Position numbers and translations under genes: made by a program | Assembly: GCA_964442745.1 (NCBI GenBank) | Contig: CAYUAI010000011.1 | Coordinates: 10,122-74,121, forward strand | Length of the DNA: 64,000 bases | Source: CAYUAI01 sp964442745 | GTDB taxonomy: Bacteria; Pseudomonadota; Gammaproteobacteria; S012-40 | Reading direction: 5' to 3' | Notes under the pieces: generated by a model | What the model saw: the letters and a program-made list of their open reading frames with translations, nothing else | What the model was told of the DNA's origin: nothing | Databases searched by the model: none | Part shown: one piece after another, positions 26,011 to 35,261 of the stretch | How positions within the stretch are numbered: the stretch's first letter is position 1 | Layout of the letters: each line of letters opens with the position of its first letter

Positions 26011-28020
26011 TTATGAAGCTTTCCTCGCTGACAAAAATGGCTCGAATTCAATTGCCGAAACAAGTTCCGTCTCACCCGAAATTGTGATGTTCTCGACAAC
26101 CGTGGTCGTCGGCCTCTTATCATCAAAGCGCCTTGATACCCAACCCGATATCGGTGAGTGGCTGCCTTTATAGATATTGATATCATTTTCATGATTCACT
26201 GAAAGGCGTATTATTATGCGCCGCCCCTGATTTGAAGCAAGTACCTCGGTATTCTTTATTGAGACCTCACAAGCTTCTGAAAAATGCCAAAAACGCTCAA
26301 TGGAATGAGAACCTCGACACAGCAAACGATCAACAATAGCTAAATGCCGCGATTGCCGATGGAACGTGACCTGACGCTCATGAGTCACCGAATCCGGCAA
26401 TTGGTGATAACCATCATGACACGCAGTAATCATCTGTCCGGTTTCATCATCTATCCATTCCCGACAATAAGCATGCGCTTTGCGTAACCACATGAAGTTA
26501 CCGCCCGGCTCGGACTGATCTTTTCCATCTACTCGGATAGTATTATGAGCAGAAGTCCCACGAAAATAATCACGCCACACCTTTTTGGTATGATAGGCAT
26601 AAGTCCCTGGGTCAATCAGAAACTCTTTCCCAAAAGCAAATAAGTTTAATGAGAGTGCATCGGCATGGCCATGCGCTGCAATCGATAGATAACCTAATGG
26701 ACCGCAATCCACCACACAACGAATTTCATTCTCGGTATCAAAATCTGTCCCTAATAGATAATAGCCCCCTTCGTTAAAAAAACGTCGTGGCGTCAATGTT
26801 GCCGCTTTCGTCATCTTGTCTGGAAATTTCGCCACCACATTCCCCATCAACCAACATGTTTTATCATCAATCGCTTTCGCTTTGTGAAAAAAATCAGGAC
26901 GATTAAACAGATGGGCACCCGTCGTAAGCAACGACCGATAAGGACAAAAATTAGCTTGTGGCGCTAAAGTAACGACATAACCATCATCCGCGTCCCCCAA
27001 CATCGGTAAATGACCACCCACATCCATCATTGAAGCAATAAACTCCAGCATACACTCAATACGCTGCCAATAACGTGATGAAAAATCCGTATTGTCTGCC
27101 TTGCCCGCGAGACCAGCCAGAATGAGAAAATCCAAAACAAATTGCTGGTAAGAAATCGCTTGCTCTAAATTCACGCCATCCGTTGCATTTTGTTTAACAG
27201 CTTCCGCTTCTAAAATATCATATGCATACGACTTCCAAAACTTACAGTCATGCCAATAAGGCCAGGTTATCGCCGCAATAAATAACCCAGAGGCTTCGCC
27301 AATCAAGTGATTATTTGCTGATGAATAACGTGACATATGGCCGCGAATAAAATGACAATGTTGATATATCGACTTGCGCCATTTATCGAGTAACTGTTGC
27401 CCCTCGGTATCGTGAAAAAGTAAACTCTGACGACCACCAACCAGCTGCCAAACAATCGACCAATTAATCAGCCGAATAGCCAGTTCTAAAGAGCTAGTCC
27501 AGTTCGGCCCCATCAGATAAGGGCATTGTTCAAACCATGAGTTCAACTGATTCGCTAACCCGACCAAATATCGACGATCTCGGGAAAGTGCATACGCTTG
27601 AGCAATCCCCACCAACTGAAGATGGCGATTAGGTTCCCACAAATACTTAATGTCCCCAACCAGCTTGGCATCCCGATAATTCAGTGATTTCCCAAACACT
27701 AGCGGGGCAAAGATACCGGTACGTGGATCACGATTCCATTGGGGTATGTCACCAAGCTCAGCATCCTCAAGCGAAAAAACCCTCATTTGGCCTACTAACA
27801 ACTGATCAGCTAAGCGAATATAGTCGAGTGGTGCCACGGCAGCTTTAGTGGTTAACCACCGCACACTTTGCTTGCTCTCATCTGGGATTGGTATTTTTTT
27901 CACGGTGACCAAACCATATCGTTGAACCACGCTATACCCTATTTGCTGAAACCGATAACCAATCTCAAGCAACGACATACATCGAAACCTGTTCACAAAC
28001 CACGTTATTTTTTTAACCAT
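26011..28020 (-). CDS. Heparinase II/III- and alginate-lyase-like protein
   Basis: Enzyme of 669 residues from the ATG at 28020; an in-frame ATG at 28059 would add 13 residues. The N-terminal helical alpha/alpha toroid (to about residue 360) includes NWTSSLELAIRLINWSIVW and NNHLIGEASGLFIAA. The C-terminal beta-sandwich holds the heparinase II/III signature EGGYYLLG…GPLGYLSIAAHGHADALSLNLFAFGKEFLIDPGTYAYH. Family members cleave uronate-containing polysaccharides by beta-elimination. No signal peptide is evident, common for members in exopolysaccharide clusters. A role in trimming or turnover of the local polymer fits the AlgD-like neighbour. Substrate not determinable. Confidence 0.85.
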   Translation of the reverse strand: MVKKITWFVNRFRCMSLLEIGYRFQQIGYSVVQRYGLVTVKKIPIPDESKQSVRWLTTKAAVAPLDYIRLADQLLVGQMRVFSLEDAELGDIPQWNRDPRTGIFAPLVFGKSLNYRDAKLVGDIKYLWEPNRHLQLVGIAQAYALSRDRRYLVGLANQLNSWFEQCPYLMGPNWTSSLELAIRLINWSIVWQLVGGRQSLLFHDTEGQQLLDKWRKSIYQHCHFIRGHMSRYSSANNHLIGEASGLFIAAITWPYWHDCKFWKSYAYDILEAEAVKQNATDGVNLEQAISYQQFVLDFLILAGLAGKADNTDFSSRYWQRIECMLEFIASMMDVGGHLPMLGDADDGYVVTLAPQANFCPYRSLLTTGAHLFNRPDFFHKAKAIDDKTCWLMGNVVAKFPDKMTKAATLTPRRFFNEGGYYLLGTDFDTENEIRCVVDCGPLGYLSIAAHGHADALSLNLFAFGKEFLIDPGTYAYHTKKVWRDYFRGTSAHNTIRVDGKDQSEPGGNFMWLRKAHAYCREWIDDETGQMITACHDGYHQLPDSVTHERQVTFHRQSRHLAIVDRLLCRGSHSIERFWHFSEACEVSIKNTEVLASNQGRRIIIRLSVNHENDINIYKGSHSPISGWVSRRFDDKRPTTTVVENITISGETELVSAIEFEPFLSARKAS

Positions 28021-28059
28021 TCTATTACTAACAACTGAACAATTACCCGGTAAGCACAT

Positions 28060-28480
28060 TTATCAATATGACAGCGATAAATTAGCAACTACAAAACCCC
28101 TCTAAATGCATGCCATGCTTGAATCGTCCTTTATCGAATAAATATTATTGACGATAATGCACAAAATAAAAGCATTAAGATGGTTTTATGATTAAACTAT
28201 TTTGTTATGCTGAGAAAGAAGCTAAAGAAGTTAAAGCAATCATTATATGCACATGATCAGCCTTCGAGGTAACATCAGACGATACATCTTCACATCGCAT
28301 GATATTCTAATGTTTATTTCTATGCTAGTAAAATGAATAAATTTTTTTATAGTTAGTTAGTCAACGAGAATATTATTTTAGTTTTTGATCGCGAATGACA
28401 AAGATTACCTCTATCATTCTATTCATGCAAGTCATTTTTTATTTTTCACCAGCGATAGCTCTCCATTCTCGAACAGCCAC
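28060..28480. other. Intergenic stretch, nothing recognised
   Basis: About 420 bases of AT-rich DNA between the heparinase-like gene and the sulfotransferase. It probably carries the promoter of the heparinase–algD–glycosyltransferase group on the minus strand, but no consensus site stands out. Confidence 0.3.
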
Positions 28481-29524
28481 CTAGCTACGTGACATCAAAC
28501 GGCTTACCCGTCGAGCGAGATAAGGTAACACGGGGCCTGTGTTCTGTTTATTCGCCAATAATGCGTGACGCATGGAAAATGGCATCGACAACAGTAAACC
28601 AATCAATTTTGCAGAATTAATTTTTGACTTTGCGACTTGATAACCCCACTGTTGCATTTCAGGTTTGGCAATTTTTTGCGCTAGCCAGACTTCTTCTGGG
28701 GAAAGTCGGTGTACCCATTTCCCCACCGATGAAGTATACACTCCGCTTTGGTTCTTTTTATCGGAACTGTTACTAAAATCAATATTTAACATATCTGGTT
28801 GGTATTTTTCATTGATCATAGCACATACATCTTTGACAGTGGATTCCGTTTCAGTCACTAATTTTTCATAAGGAATCAACAGGATATTATCCTTAGACAC
28901 CTTTGATTGAATCAATGCTACTGTCCGCATACTTGCTTTCCATAACAACGAAGTCACTATCGGATGATATAATTTTTTTATTCTCTGCTCCTGCTCACGA
29001 GCCGTCGCCTTCCATTTATTTTTATATGAATCCAGAAAATCTCGAATATCTCGCGCACAAACAATGATCTTCGCATCCGGGTAAAACGTGAGAATCTCAT
29101 CAATATAAAAAATATCTTTCGGCGCATTATTGCCCCAACGTCGCTTCCCCTCAGACAACATTTGCAATTGCATAAACTTGGAAAATATTTCCTGATATGT
29201 ATGACAAGCATCCGTGAGTTGCTCGACTAAAGCCGCCTGATCGATCATTTTATCGATGCGCAACTGATCATCCGGTTCATTATATCGACGATAAATGCTT
29301 AACAAGCGTTCAATTATACGCTGACGCGCAACGCGATCACTCGCAAGATCTCCATATTGGTTTCGCTTTGCATAGATATCGAAAAAAAAATGGGTTTCAC
29401 CCGGCATAAAAATATTAGGATGTTGACCAAGAATCCTGGCAACTAATGTGGTTCCCGATCGCGGTGTTCCAACAATAAATACCGGCGCTATCATTGCTGT
29501 GTCCATATTATAACTGTCCTCCAT
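28481..29524 (-). CDS. Sulfotransferase family protein (1)
   Basis: Transfers sulfate from PAPS to a hydroxyl or amine of a carbohydrate or other acceptor. Length is 347 residues. The 5'-phosphosulfate loop VFIVGTPRSGTTLVARIL lies at 15-32, followed by GQHPNIFMPGETHFFF. The 3'-phosphate-binding segment is ILTFYPDAKIIVCARDIRDFLDSYKNKW, where the Arg-Asp and later Ser/Asp positions fit the family. Start choices at 29524 or the internal ATG codons at 29506 and 29494 cannot be separated; the first overlaps the glycosyltransferase upstream by 17 bases. Together with a second sulfotransferase 8 kb away it implies a sulfated exopolysaccharide. Confidence 0.85.
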   Translation of the reverse strand: MEDSYNMDTAMIAPVFIVGTPRSGTTLVARILGQHPNIFMPGETHFFFDIYAKRNQYGDLASDRVARQRIIERLLSIYRRYNEPDDQLRIDKMIDQAALVEQLTDACHTYQEIFSKFMQLQMLSEGKRRWGNNAPKDIFYIDEILTFYPDAKIIVCARDIRDFLDSYKNKWKATAREQEQRIKKLYHPIVTSLLWKASMRTVALIQSKVSKDNILLIPYEKLVTETESTVKDVCAMINEKYQPDMLNIDFSNSSDKKNQSGVYTSSVGKWVHRLSPEEVWLAQKIAKPEMQQWGYQVAKSKINSAKLIGLLLSMPFSMRHALLANKQNTGPVLPYLARRVSRLMSRS

Positions 29525-30629
29525 TAATCACGGCCATATATATAGCCTCCATTTCCTTAGTCATCACCTGTGCTTCATAATTTCCCCAAGCCTGACATCG
29601 GTTGATTTGTGAAATTTGTGACATACGCCCACGATCTTTTAACAAAAAGCATATTGCTTGTTCAACCGTCTGTGAGGTTACCTGATTTAATAACACACCA
29701 TTTTCACCGTCGCGAAAAAAATCTCCTATCCCGCCGGCGGTCGTTGTCACCACTGGCAGTCCTGCGGCCATTGCTTCCAGTAATACCACGGGACATCCTT
29801 CACCGTAATAGGTCGGAAAGACGAAAATATCTGCCTCCATGAACACTTGTACTTTGTCTTTATCGCGTAAATAACCGGTAAAAATTACCGACGAAATTAG
29901 ATGATTTTCTTTAACCCAGGTCTTCATCGCATTCAATTCTGGCCCATCTCCTACCATCAGCAAACGTGCTTGAGTATCATATTTTTTTAATTCTAAAAAG
30001 GCATCAAACAATTCATAGATGCCTTTTTCTCGCACAAAACGTGACATAAAAAGAAGCGTTGCTCCCCGCTTGTTCGTTTGCTGTCTAGCATCACTGAATA
30101 ATTTTCCATCAAACATGGTCGTTGTCACTTTAATCTTGTCTGCATTTATGCCTATTTTTACCAATCCCTGTTTAAACTGATTCGCCAATACTAAAAAACC
30201 GACCGCTCGACCAAAAACATGGTTAAAAATGAATTTATATAGTCGATAAGTCGCGATTTTTTCTGCTAGGCGAATATTCCAGCCATGAATAAATATCAGT
30301 ATCCGCGCACGAGAGAATAAAGAAACAACGAGTATATATAGGCCATCTCTGAGCAGTGATCGCATATTAAGCGACGGATTGATGTGTACCATTTCTATAT
30401 TATCATTATGCAATTTTCTAATTAAACGAAAGCTCTTAATAAATGGACTGAAAAAATCGAAGAGACTGAGCTTTGCTCCGAATTCCCGCCCGATAAAAAA
30501 ATAGGAATAATACTCGGGTTGAGTGAATGTTCGTGATAAAGTTTCAAGATAGTTAACAACGCCCCCTTGATAACGAAAATCTCTTGATATAATAATAATC
30601 CGCTGGTTTAGCGATGCATTGTGGTTCAT
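29508..30629 (-). CDS. GT4-family glycosyltransferase
   Basis: Glycosyltransferase of about 373 residues from the ATG at 30629. The open frame extends upstream to a TTG at 30719, but that extension lacks family resemblance. The N-terminal region starts RIIIISRDFRYQGGVVNYLETL, a typical GGxxxY acceptor-domain opening. The donor domain has TLLFMSRFVREKGIYELFDAF, VIFTGYLRDKDKVQVFMEADIFVFP and the strong retaining-GT4 signature YGEGCPVVLLEAMAAGLPVV, containing the E-x7-E pair. Neighbour of the sulfotransferase, with which it overlaps slightly. Sugar specificity unknown. Confidence 0.9.
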   Translation of the reverse strand: MNHNASLNQRIIIISRDFRYQGGVVNYLETLSRTFTQPEYYSYFFIGREFGAKLSLFDFFSPFIKSFRLIRKLHNDNIEMVHINPSLNMRSLLRDGLYILVVSLFSRARILIFIHGWNIRLAEKIATYRLYKFIFNHVFGRAVGFLVLANQFKQGLVKIGINADKIKVTTTMFDGKLFSDARQQTNKRGATLLFMSRFVREKGIYELFDAFLELKKYDTQARLLMVGDGPELNAMKTWVKENHLISSVIFTGYLRDKDKVQVFMEADIFVFPTYYGEGCPVVLLEAMAAGLPVVTTTAGGIGDFFRDGENGVLLNQVTSQTVEQAICFLLKDRGRMSQISQINRCQAWGNYEAQVMTKEMEAIYMAVINGGQL

Positions 30630-30719
30630 ATCGATTTTTGATTTTGAGTGATGTTTGCTTGATTCAAATGCAAGCAGCTTGTTGGTATTGGCGAGTTTTA
30701 TTGCACCTAACCCATTCAA

Positions 30720-31074
30720 TATGGTATGACTTAATGAAATTTTTATTCTATGAATAGACTATCACAGCATTGCCGATCCGTACACGTTTAGATATACTCA
30801 TTCCTGCTGGGTAAGTTTAAATTGATTTCAGAGAACAATAGATGGGTAACGTGGATTAAGCGTAGCGAATCCACGCTACCTGGAGAAAAGATGAGGTAGC
30901 GGTATTTTTTAATGATTTTTCCTGAAATCAGTTTAAACTTACCCTGACGGACGTAGGTGTTGATCGTGCGGCAATCTTTGCTCTCTGCGAAACGCGACAA
31001 CGGCATGGAGGTAGGAGATAGAGCAACTCAGGAGACAACGTCGAGACACGAACACCGCCGCTTTAAATGATTCA
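30720..31074. other. Intergenic region with complete family-1 element
   Basis: Contains family-1 copy D (30809-30944). Bases 30950-31062 hold a weaker inverted arrangement (GGTGTTGATCGTGCGGC against CGAGACACGAACACC), possibly another decayed repeat. Confidence 0.5.
30809..30944. repeat. Family-1 MITE-like element, complete copy D
   Basis: The best-preserved copy, 136 bases. GTAAGTTTAAATTGATTTCA at the left end (from 30811) is matched inverted at the right end (30922-30944, TGAAATCAGTTTAAACTTAC). Inside is the palindromic core GTGGATTAAGCGTAGCGAAT and then CCAC, followed by the TTTTTTAATGATTTTT block. No coding capacity. No clear target-site duplication was seen. Confidence 0.85.
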
Positions 31075-32181
31075 CTACGGGTCTGCCATCACTTGCATTA
31101 TCCGCTTGGCATTATCCAGTGAAAAATATTGGGACGCCAGCGCTTGAGAATTATTAGCCATATCTTCGATGCGCTCACCATTCGCGATCAAGTCAATCAT
31201 CTCTGCAAGTAAGCCTTCATAGCTATTCACACAGATGCCATACTTCCCTGTCTGTAACAAATCATCGACGTCCACCCCCAGGCTAATCACAGGTACTTTT
31301 CTCATCCAGGCTTGAATAAACGTATTAGGGAATCCTTCAGCAATACTGGTGTTCACAAATAAATGTGCACCACTGAGGATACGATTGACTTCCGCTAATG
31401 ACTGCTCACCATGATAATATAGATTGTTCATTTTCGATATTTTATCCAGCAACGCTCCATATTGCCTTGGGTTTCCCGGCCGACCGATCATTTCTAGTTT
31501 AACGTCGTCCATATACGCCAAATCCTCCGCCAGCTTAACAAAAATTTCTGGTCGTTTCATTGGTTTAAAATTTCCGATCCATACGATTTTCATGCCCTTT
31601 GCTTTAGCAGGCGACTCCGTCGGTTTCGGTTGGAAATTGTGTATCACTGCATCAGCCTGGCGACCATAATGTTTCTGTAGAAAATCGTTTTGACGCTGTG
31701 TCTGAGCAATAATTTTATGGGTACCTTTGATACCATATTGCCCAATTTTTTGATCAATTAGTTTGTTGACAATATTTTTTCTCAATGAGGGTATAAATGG
31801 CTGCACATCATCATCATGAGCAATATGCCATATCATTGTTTTATGATATTTTTTGGCGTAATAGGCAGTGATCCCTGTATAAGCATTCAACACTCGTTGA
31901 TAAAGAATATCTGGGTTGATTTTTTTTAACACACGATAAAGATCAAACGCGTCTAAATACAGAGGAAATTTTTTTGAATTTCTGCCACCACCTACCGGGA
32001 TAATGTGATATCCATCGGGAATATATCTTGTGTCCACATCACGCGATAAATAATAGATTTCATAATCATTAGTCAATATGAGTTCATCAATAATACATTT
32101 TGCTTGATACTGGGCACCACCAAATGTTGCCGCCCAATGAGAACTGACCACCACACAAAGTTTTTTCTTTTTATGATCCAT
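31075..32181 (-). CDS. GT4-family glycosyltransferase
   Basis: Glycosyltransferase of 368 residues from the ATG at 32181 (MDHKKKKLCVVVSSHW); the frame is open further up to 32250 but would then overlap the beta-helix gene. N-terminal domain: GGAQYQAKCIIDELI. Donor domain: MKIVWIGNFKPMKRPEIFVKLA, LYYHGEQSLAEVNRILSGAHLFVNTS and IAEGFPNTFIQAWMRKVPVISLG, where the first E of the E-x7-E pair is kept and the second position is Gln, a common variation. Probably in one transcript with the genes upstream to 38195. A repeat-bearing gap separates it from the next glycosyltransferase downstream. Confidence 0.88.
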   Translation of the reverse strand: MDHKKKKLCVVVSSHWAATFGGAQYQAKCIIDELILTNDYEIYYLSRDVDTRYIPDGYHIIPVGGGRNSKKFPLYLDAFDLYRVLKKINPDILYQRVLNAYTGITAYYAKKYHKTMIWHIAHDDDVQPFIPSLRKNIVNKLIDQKIGQYGIKGTHKIIAQTQRQNDFLQKHYGRQADAVIHNFQPKPTESPAKAKGMKIVWIGNFKPMKRPEIFVKLAEDLAYMDDVKLEMIGRPGNPRQYGALLDKISKMNNLYYHGEQSLAEVNRILSGAHLFVNTSIAEGFPNTFIQAWMRKVPVISLGVDVDDLLQTGKYGICVNSYEGLLAEMIDLIANGERIEDMANNSQALASQYFSLDNAKRIMQVMADP

Positions 32182-32216
32182 AAAACTGTCAATCCAACGT
32201 CCTTTGATTTGAACCC

Positions 32217-33854
32217 CTACGGTAATACCCCGAGCAATTGGCAACCACAACCGTAATCACGATAGCCTTCTGTTGCATGAAGTAATTGACTCTGACTTTC
32301 TAAAAACCGAACACCAGAATCGATAAAGCGGCCATTATTTTTAAGGTTAAAGACTTGTTTAAAGTCATCGAGCTTATAGGCACCCGCTCGTTTCACAAAA
32401 AATTCTTTACCACTCGCACTGGCCACCCACCAGATATTATCATCAAAAACAGCGCCTGTTTCTGCTGATTTTCGTCCTTTAAGGAAACGTAACAATCGCA
32501 CCTCTTTGCCATGCACTTGAGAGATAATAATATTTTTTCTAAAAAGTACTTGCTTAGACCTTTCTTGTATGTCAATCACCGAACCGCGCCCTGATTCCCC
32601 TTGAATAACCGTATTGTTTTCAAGAACCACCTCATTGGCATCGCGTATCACGATTTGATGGTATTTACCATTAGCAAAAAGACTATTGCGAACCACTACG
32701 GCCATTGATCTACCCACAACCAATCCGCCCACATAACCATCATTTATGCTCGCATGTCCTTCAATACGCACATTCCTTGCTCCATGACCAATCGATATTC
32801 CTGAATCATGATTGTTAAAGGTTAAGTTATTTCGAGCAACGATCTGGCGACCTGACACAATATCAATACCTTGTTCTTGGCAAGCAGAAATGACATTACC
32901 TTCAATCAAATGATTACGCCCAATGGAATTACCCTGCTGATCGTCATGCAAAGTAATACCATCATTGGTCGCTACATACTGAATACTGCAGGCTTTAATT
33001 ATGGTATTTTTAACGGGATGATCACCACCGCCACTAATTATTATCCCATTGTTCATAATATCACTGATATTACAGAACTTAATGGCAATATCTGATCCAC
33101 CTCGCGCAACGGAAATCCCATTATTCCCAGCATACCGCACCGTCACTCGTGACACCGAGATATTTTGTGAGTCATTCACAATACTGATGGCGTTATTTCC
33201 AGTAAACATCGCCGTGATATTTTTTAACTTAAGATTTCGTACCGCAACGATGCCTACCGCTTGTTTTCTCACAAGCCCTTCGATATGGCTATTCGATAAC
33301 GTCTCCCCCGCCATTGGTCGGTATTTAATATGACGTTTCGATTTATCATAATGCCATTGGCCGGGTAACAATTTTTGTTCTCCCGTCACCTGATCACGCT
33401 CAATTAATGAAAAAACCCCATTTTCTTTCCATTGCTTCACATGGGATAACCACAATCCCGACGGTTTCATTATATTAAAGATCCAATGCTTTCCGCTGAC
33501 GACCCAACGCTGCCCACCGCCGGCAGTCAAATCAGTCCAATCATCCAGACCCACAAGAACAGGATCTGAATTTCCTGGCTCACCGCTAATTTCAATGGTC
33601 TTCAACGCATTGCCAAGACCATGAAGATAAAGCGGCTCTCGATAAGGATGCATTGGCCCATGAGAAACAATGATTAAATGATCACCCGCGACCAATTGTT
33701 TTACTGCATAATTCAAACTTTTCCATGGAGCTGAGCGAACACCACTGCTTTTATTATCACCCTGAATATTGTCGACATAGTAGGCTGCATGGCCATGTGA
33801 AGCGTAAGGCTTGCCGTATAAAATGATGACAACGAAAAATAGTCTTACACCCAT
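32217..33854 (-). CDS. Exported parallel beta-helix protein
   Basis: Protein of 545 residues from the ATG at 33854, which begins a signal peptide (MGVRLFFVVIILYGKPYASHGHA); the frame is open to 33932. After YYVDNIQGDNKSSGVRSAPWKSLNYAV, the usual opening of DUF1565/pectate-lyase-like beta-helix proteins, many short turns repeat with Asn/Gly/Ile spacing (NNGISVARGGSDIAIKFC, NNGIIISGGG, DSGISIGHGARNVRIEGH). Relatives include polysaccharide lyases and C5-epimerases such as AlgG. With an AlgD-like enzyme in the cluster, epimerase or lyase action on a uronate polymer is plausible, but no catalytic motif such as DPHD is visible. Confidence 0.82.
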   Translation of the reverse strand: MGVRLFFVVIILYGKPYASHGHAAYYVDNIQGDNKSSGVRSAPWKSLNYAVKQLVAGDHLIIVSHGPMHPYREPLYLHGLGNALKTIEISGEPGNSDPVLVGLDDWTDLTAGGGQRWVVSGKHWIFNIMKPSGLWLSHVKQWKENGVFSLIERDQVTGEQKLLPGQWHYDKSKRHIKYRPMAGETLSNSHIEGLVRKQAVGIVAVRNLKLKNITAMFTGNNAISIVNDSQNISVSRVTVRYAGNNGISVARGGSDIAIKFCNISDIMNNGIIISGGGDHPVKNTIIKACSIQYVATNDGITLHDDQQGNSIGRNHLIEGNVISACQEQGIDIVSGRQIVARNNLTFNNHDSGISIGHGARNVRIEGHASINDGYVGGLVVGRSMAVVVRNSLFANGKYHQIVIRDANEVVLENNTVIQGESGRGSVIDIQERSKQVLFRKNIIISQVHGKEVRLLRFLKGRKSAETGAVFDDNIWWVASASGKEFFVKRAGAYKLDDFKQVFNLKNNGRFIDSGVRFLESQSQLLHATEGYRDYGCGCQLLGVLP

Positions 33855-33961
33855 ACGATAGGAACTCCGGCCTAACAGAGAAAAAATTTTTAAAAAATGC
33901 AGAAAATTAATACGAATAGTTGGCACCAACAACCGAATGAGAAGTTTCCGTGGTATAAAAA

Positions 33962-35254
33962 TTATGGCTTATCCTCATTGAATTTTCGCTGCATTCGATA
34001 ATGTGAGGCAACAATGTAACCCGACCAATACCAAAATAAATAACCAGACACATTCGGACCCAAAACCTGCTTATAAAACATACCAATGATAAAGATCACG
34101 ACCACCACAGACCAAGCCAGCGCTAGCGCACCAATCATGTTTTTATGTTGACTTAAAGCATACGCATCTTTAAACACTAACCCGAAAAAAATAAAGTATA
34201 AGCACACTCCAAGCAACCCAATTTCCCATAAAAATAGCGTTACATTAGTCCCATCGATCCCATATTTCGCATACTCTGCGGCATATTCGCCAGAGGCGCC
34301 ACTCAAAAAAGATCCAGAAACATTTCCCACGCCTAAGCCAAACAATAACTTAATGAAGTCTTGAGATAGAATCTGCATGGCAAACATCAACGTATCAATG
34401 CGACCGAGTTTATCCATATCTCCTCCTATCTCTGCACCTCTGTACAGATAGCCTTCCATCCGACCTTCCATGGTAAGAAAATCCATCAAACCATAACCCC
34501 AGCGCGGTGTCATAAAATGGTCATAAACTATCACAAATATCGACATAACAGTTACGCCAACCGCTAAACCAGCGAGCAAGCGCTTAACATTTCCCTTGCT
34601 TTCCTTATATAGAATAAATGGCGCAATCAGCGCTATCGGCAATATCACCAACGAGGCTTTGGTTTCTCCTACCGTGATCGGAACAAACAGTAAAATAACT
34701 AAGAGTATTGTGGCAAGGCGGCTTAACTTTCCATATAAATAACAAGCAATCACCACCGCAATGGCACATGATAGTATAATCGCTAGTTGTCCCGAATTAC
34801 CCAGCATTCCCTTCATCGGATCACCAGATAAAACACCCTTGTACTGCACGAATCGTTGATAGAGCACCAAAGGTACTTGCATTAAAATTAAAAATAATAA
34901 AAATTTTAACTGACTCTGAATCTGCTCATGACTAAATGCATAAGCGGCTGGCAACAAAAAAAATGGAATAAATTTCAAATACGTGCGAAGACCAGCCACC
35001 AGCGGACCTTCAGGAATCGCATTAAGTACCACACCGATAAAAACAAGCAGGAGATAGGCCGTTAAAAACAAAACATACTTGGGATGGATTGCAGGCGATT
35101 TGTCAACAGCAAATAAAGCCACCACCATCACCAGCACCATCAATGACAAAATTTCAGGAAGCCAGGTCACATAGTGACTCAATATCCCCATTTGATTCGA
35201 TAAATAATCAAACAAAAATATCGACAAAAATAGCAAATAAATAACTCGATTCAC
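33962..35254 (-). CDS. O-antigen ligase/polymerase-like membrane protein
   Basis: Inner-membrane protein of 430 residues with about ten hydrophobic spans and a large periplasmic loop roughly between residues 260 and 345 (MTPRWGYGLMDFLTMEGRMEGYLYRG…LGVGNVSGSFLSG). This topology is that of Wzy polymerases and WaaL ligases, which join undecaprenyl-linked repeat units. The conserved-looking VGETKASLVILPIAL segment lies near residue 205. In this cluster it is the likely polymerase of the exopolysaccharide. Located 29 bases downstream of the next glycosyltransferase's stop region and 30 bases before the beta-helix frame. Confidence 0.8.
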   Translation of the reverse strand: MNRVIYLLFLSIFLFDYLSNQMGILSHYVTWLPEILSLMVLVMVVALFAVDKSPAIHPKYVLFLTAYLLLVFIGVVLNAIPEGPLVAGLRTYLKFIPFFLLPAAYAFSHEQIQSQLKFLLFLILMQVPLVLYQRFVQYKGVLSGDPMKGMLGNSGQLAIILSCAIAVVIACYLYGKLSRLATILLVILLFVPITVGETKASLVILPIALIAPFILYKESKGNVKRLLAGLAVGVTVMSIFVIVYDHFMTPRWGYGLMDFLTMEGRMEGYLYRGAEIGGDMDKLGRIDTLMFAMQILSQDFIKLLFGLGVGNVSGSFLSGASGEYAAEYAKYGIDGTNVTLFLWEIGLLGVCLYFIFFGLVFKDAYALSQHKNMIGALALAWSVVVVIFIIGMFYKQVLGPNVSGYLFWYWSGYIVASHYRMQRKFNEDKP

Positions 35255-35261
35255 ACCCGTT

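Noticed and set aside
30788..31006. Minus-strand frame of 72 codons
   Set aside because: It lies almost wholly within MITE-like copy D and follows the repeat, not a protein family.
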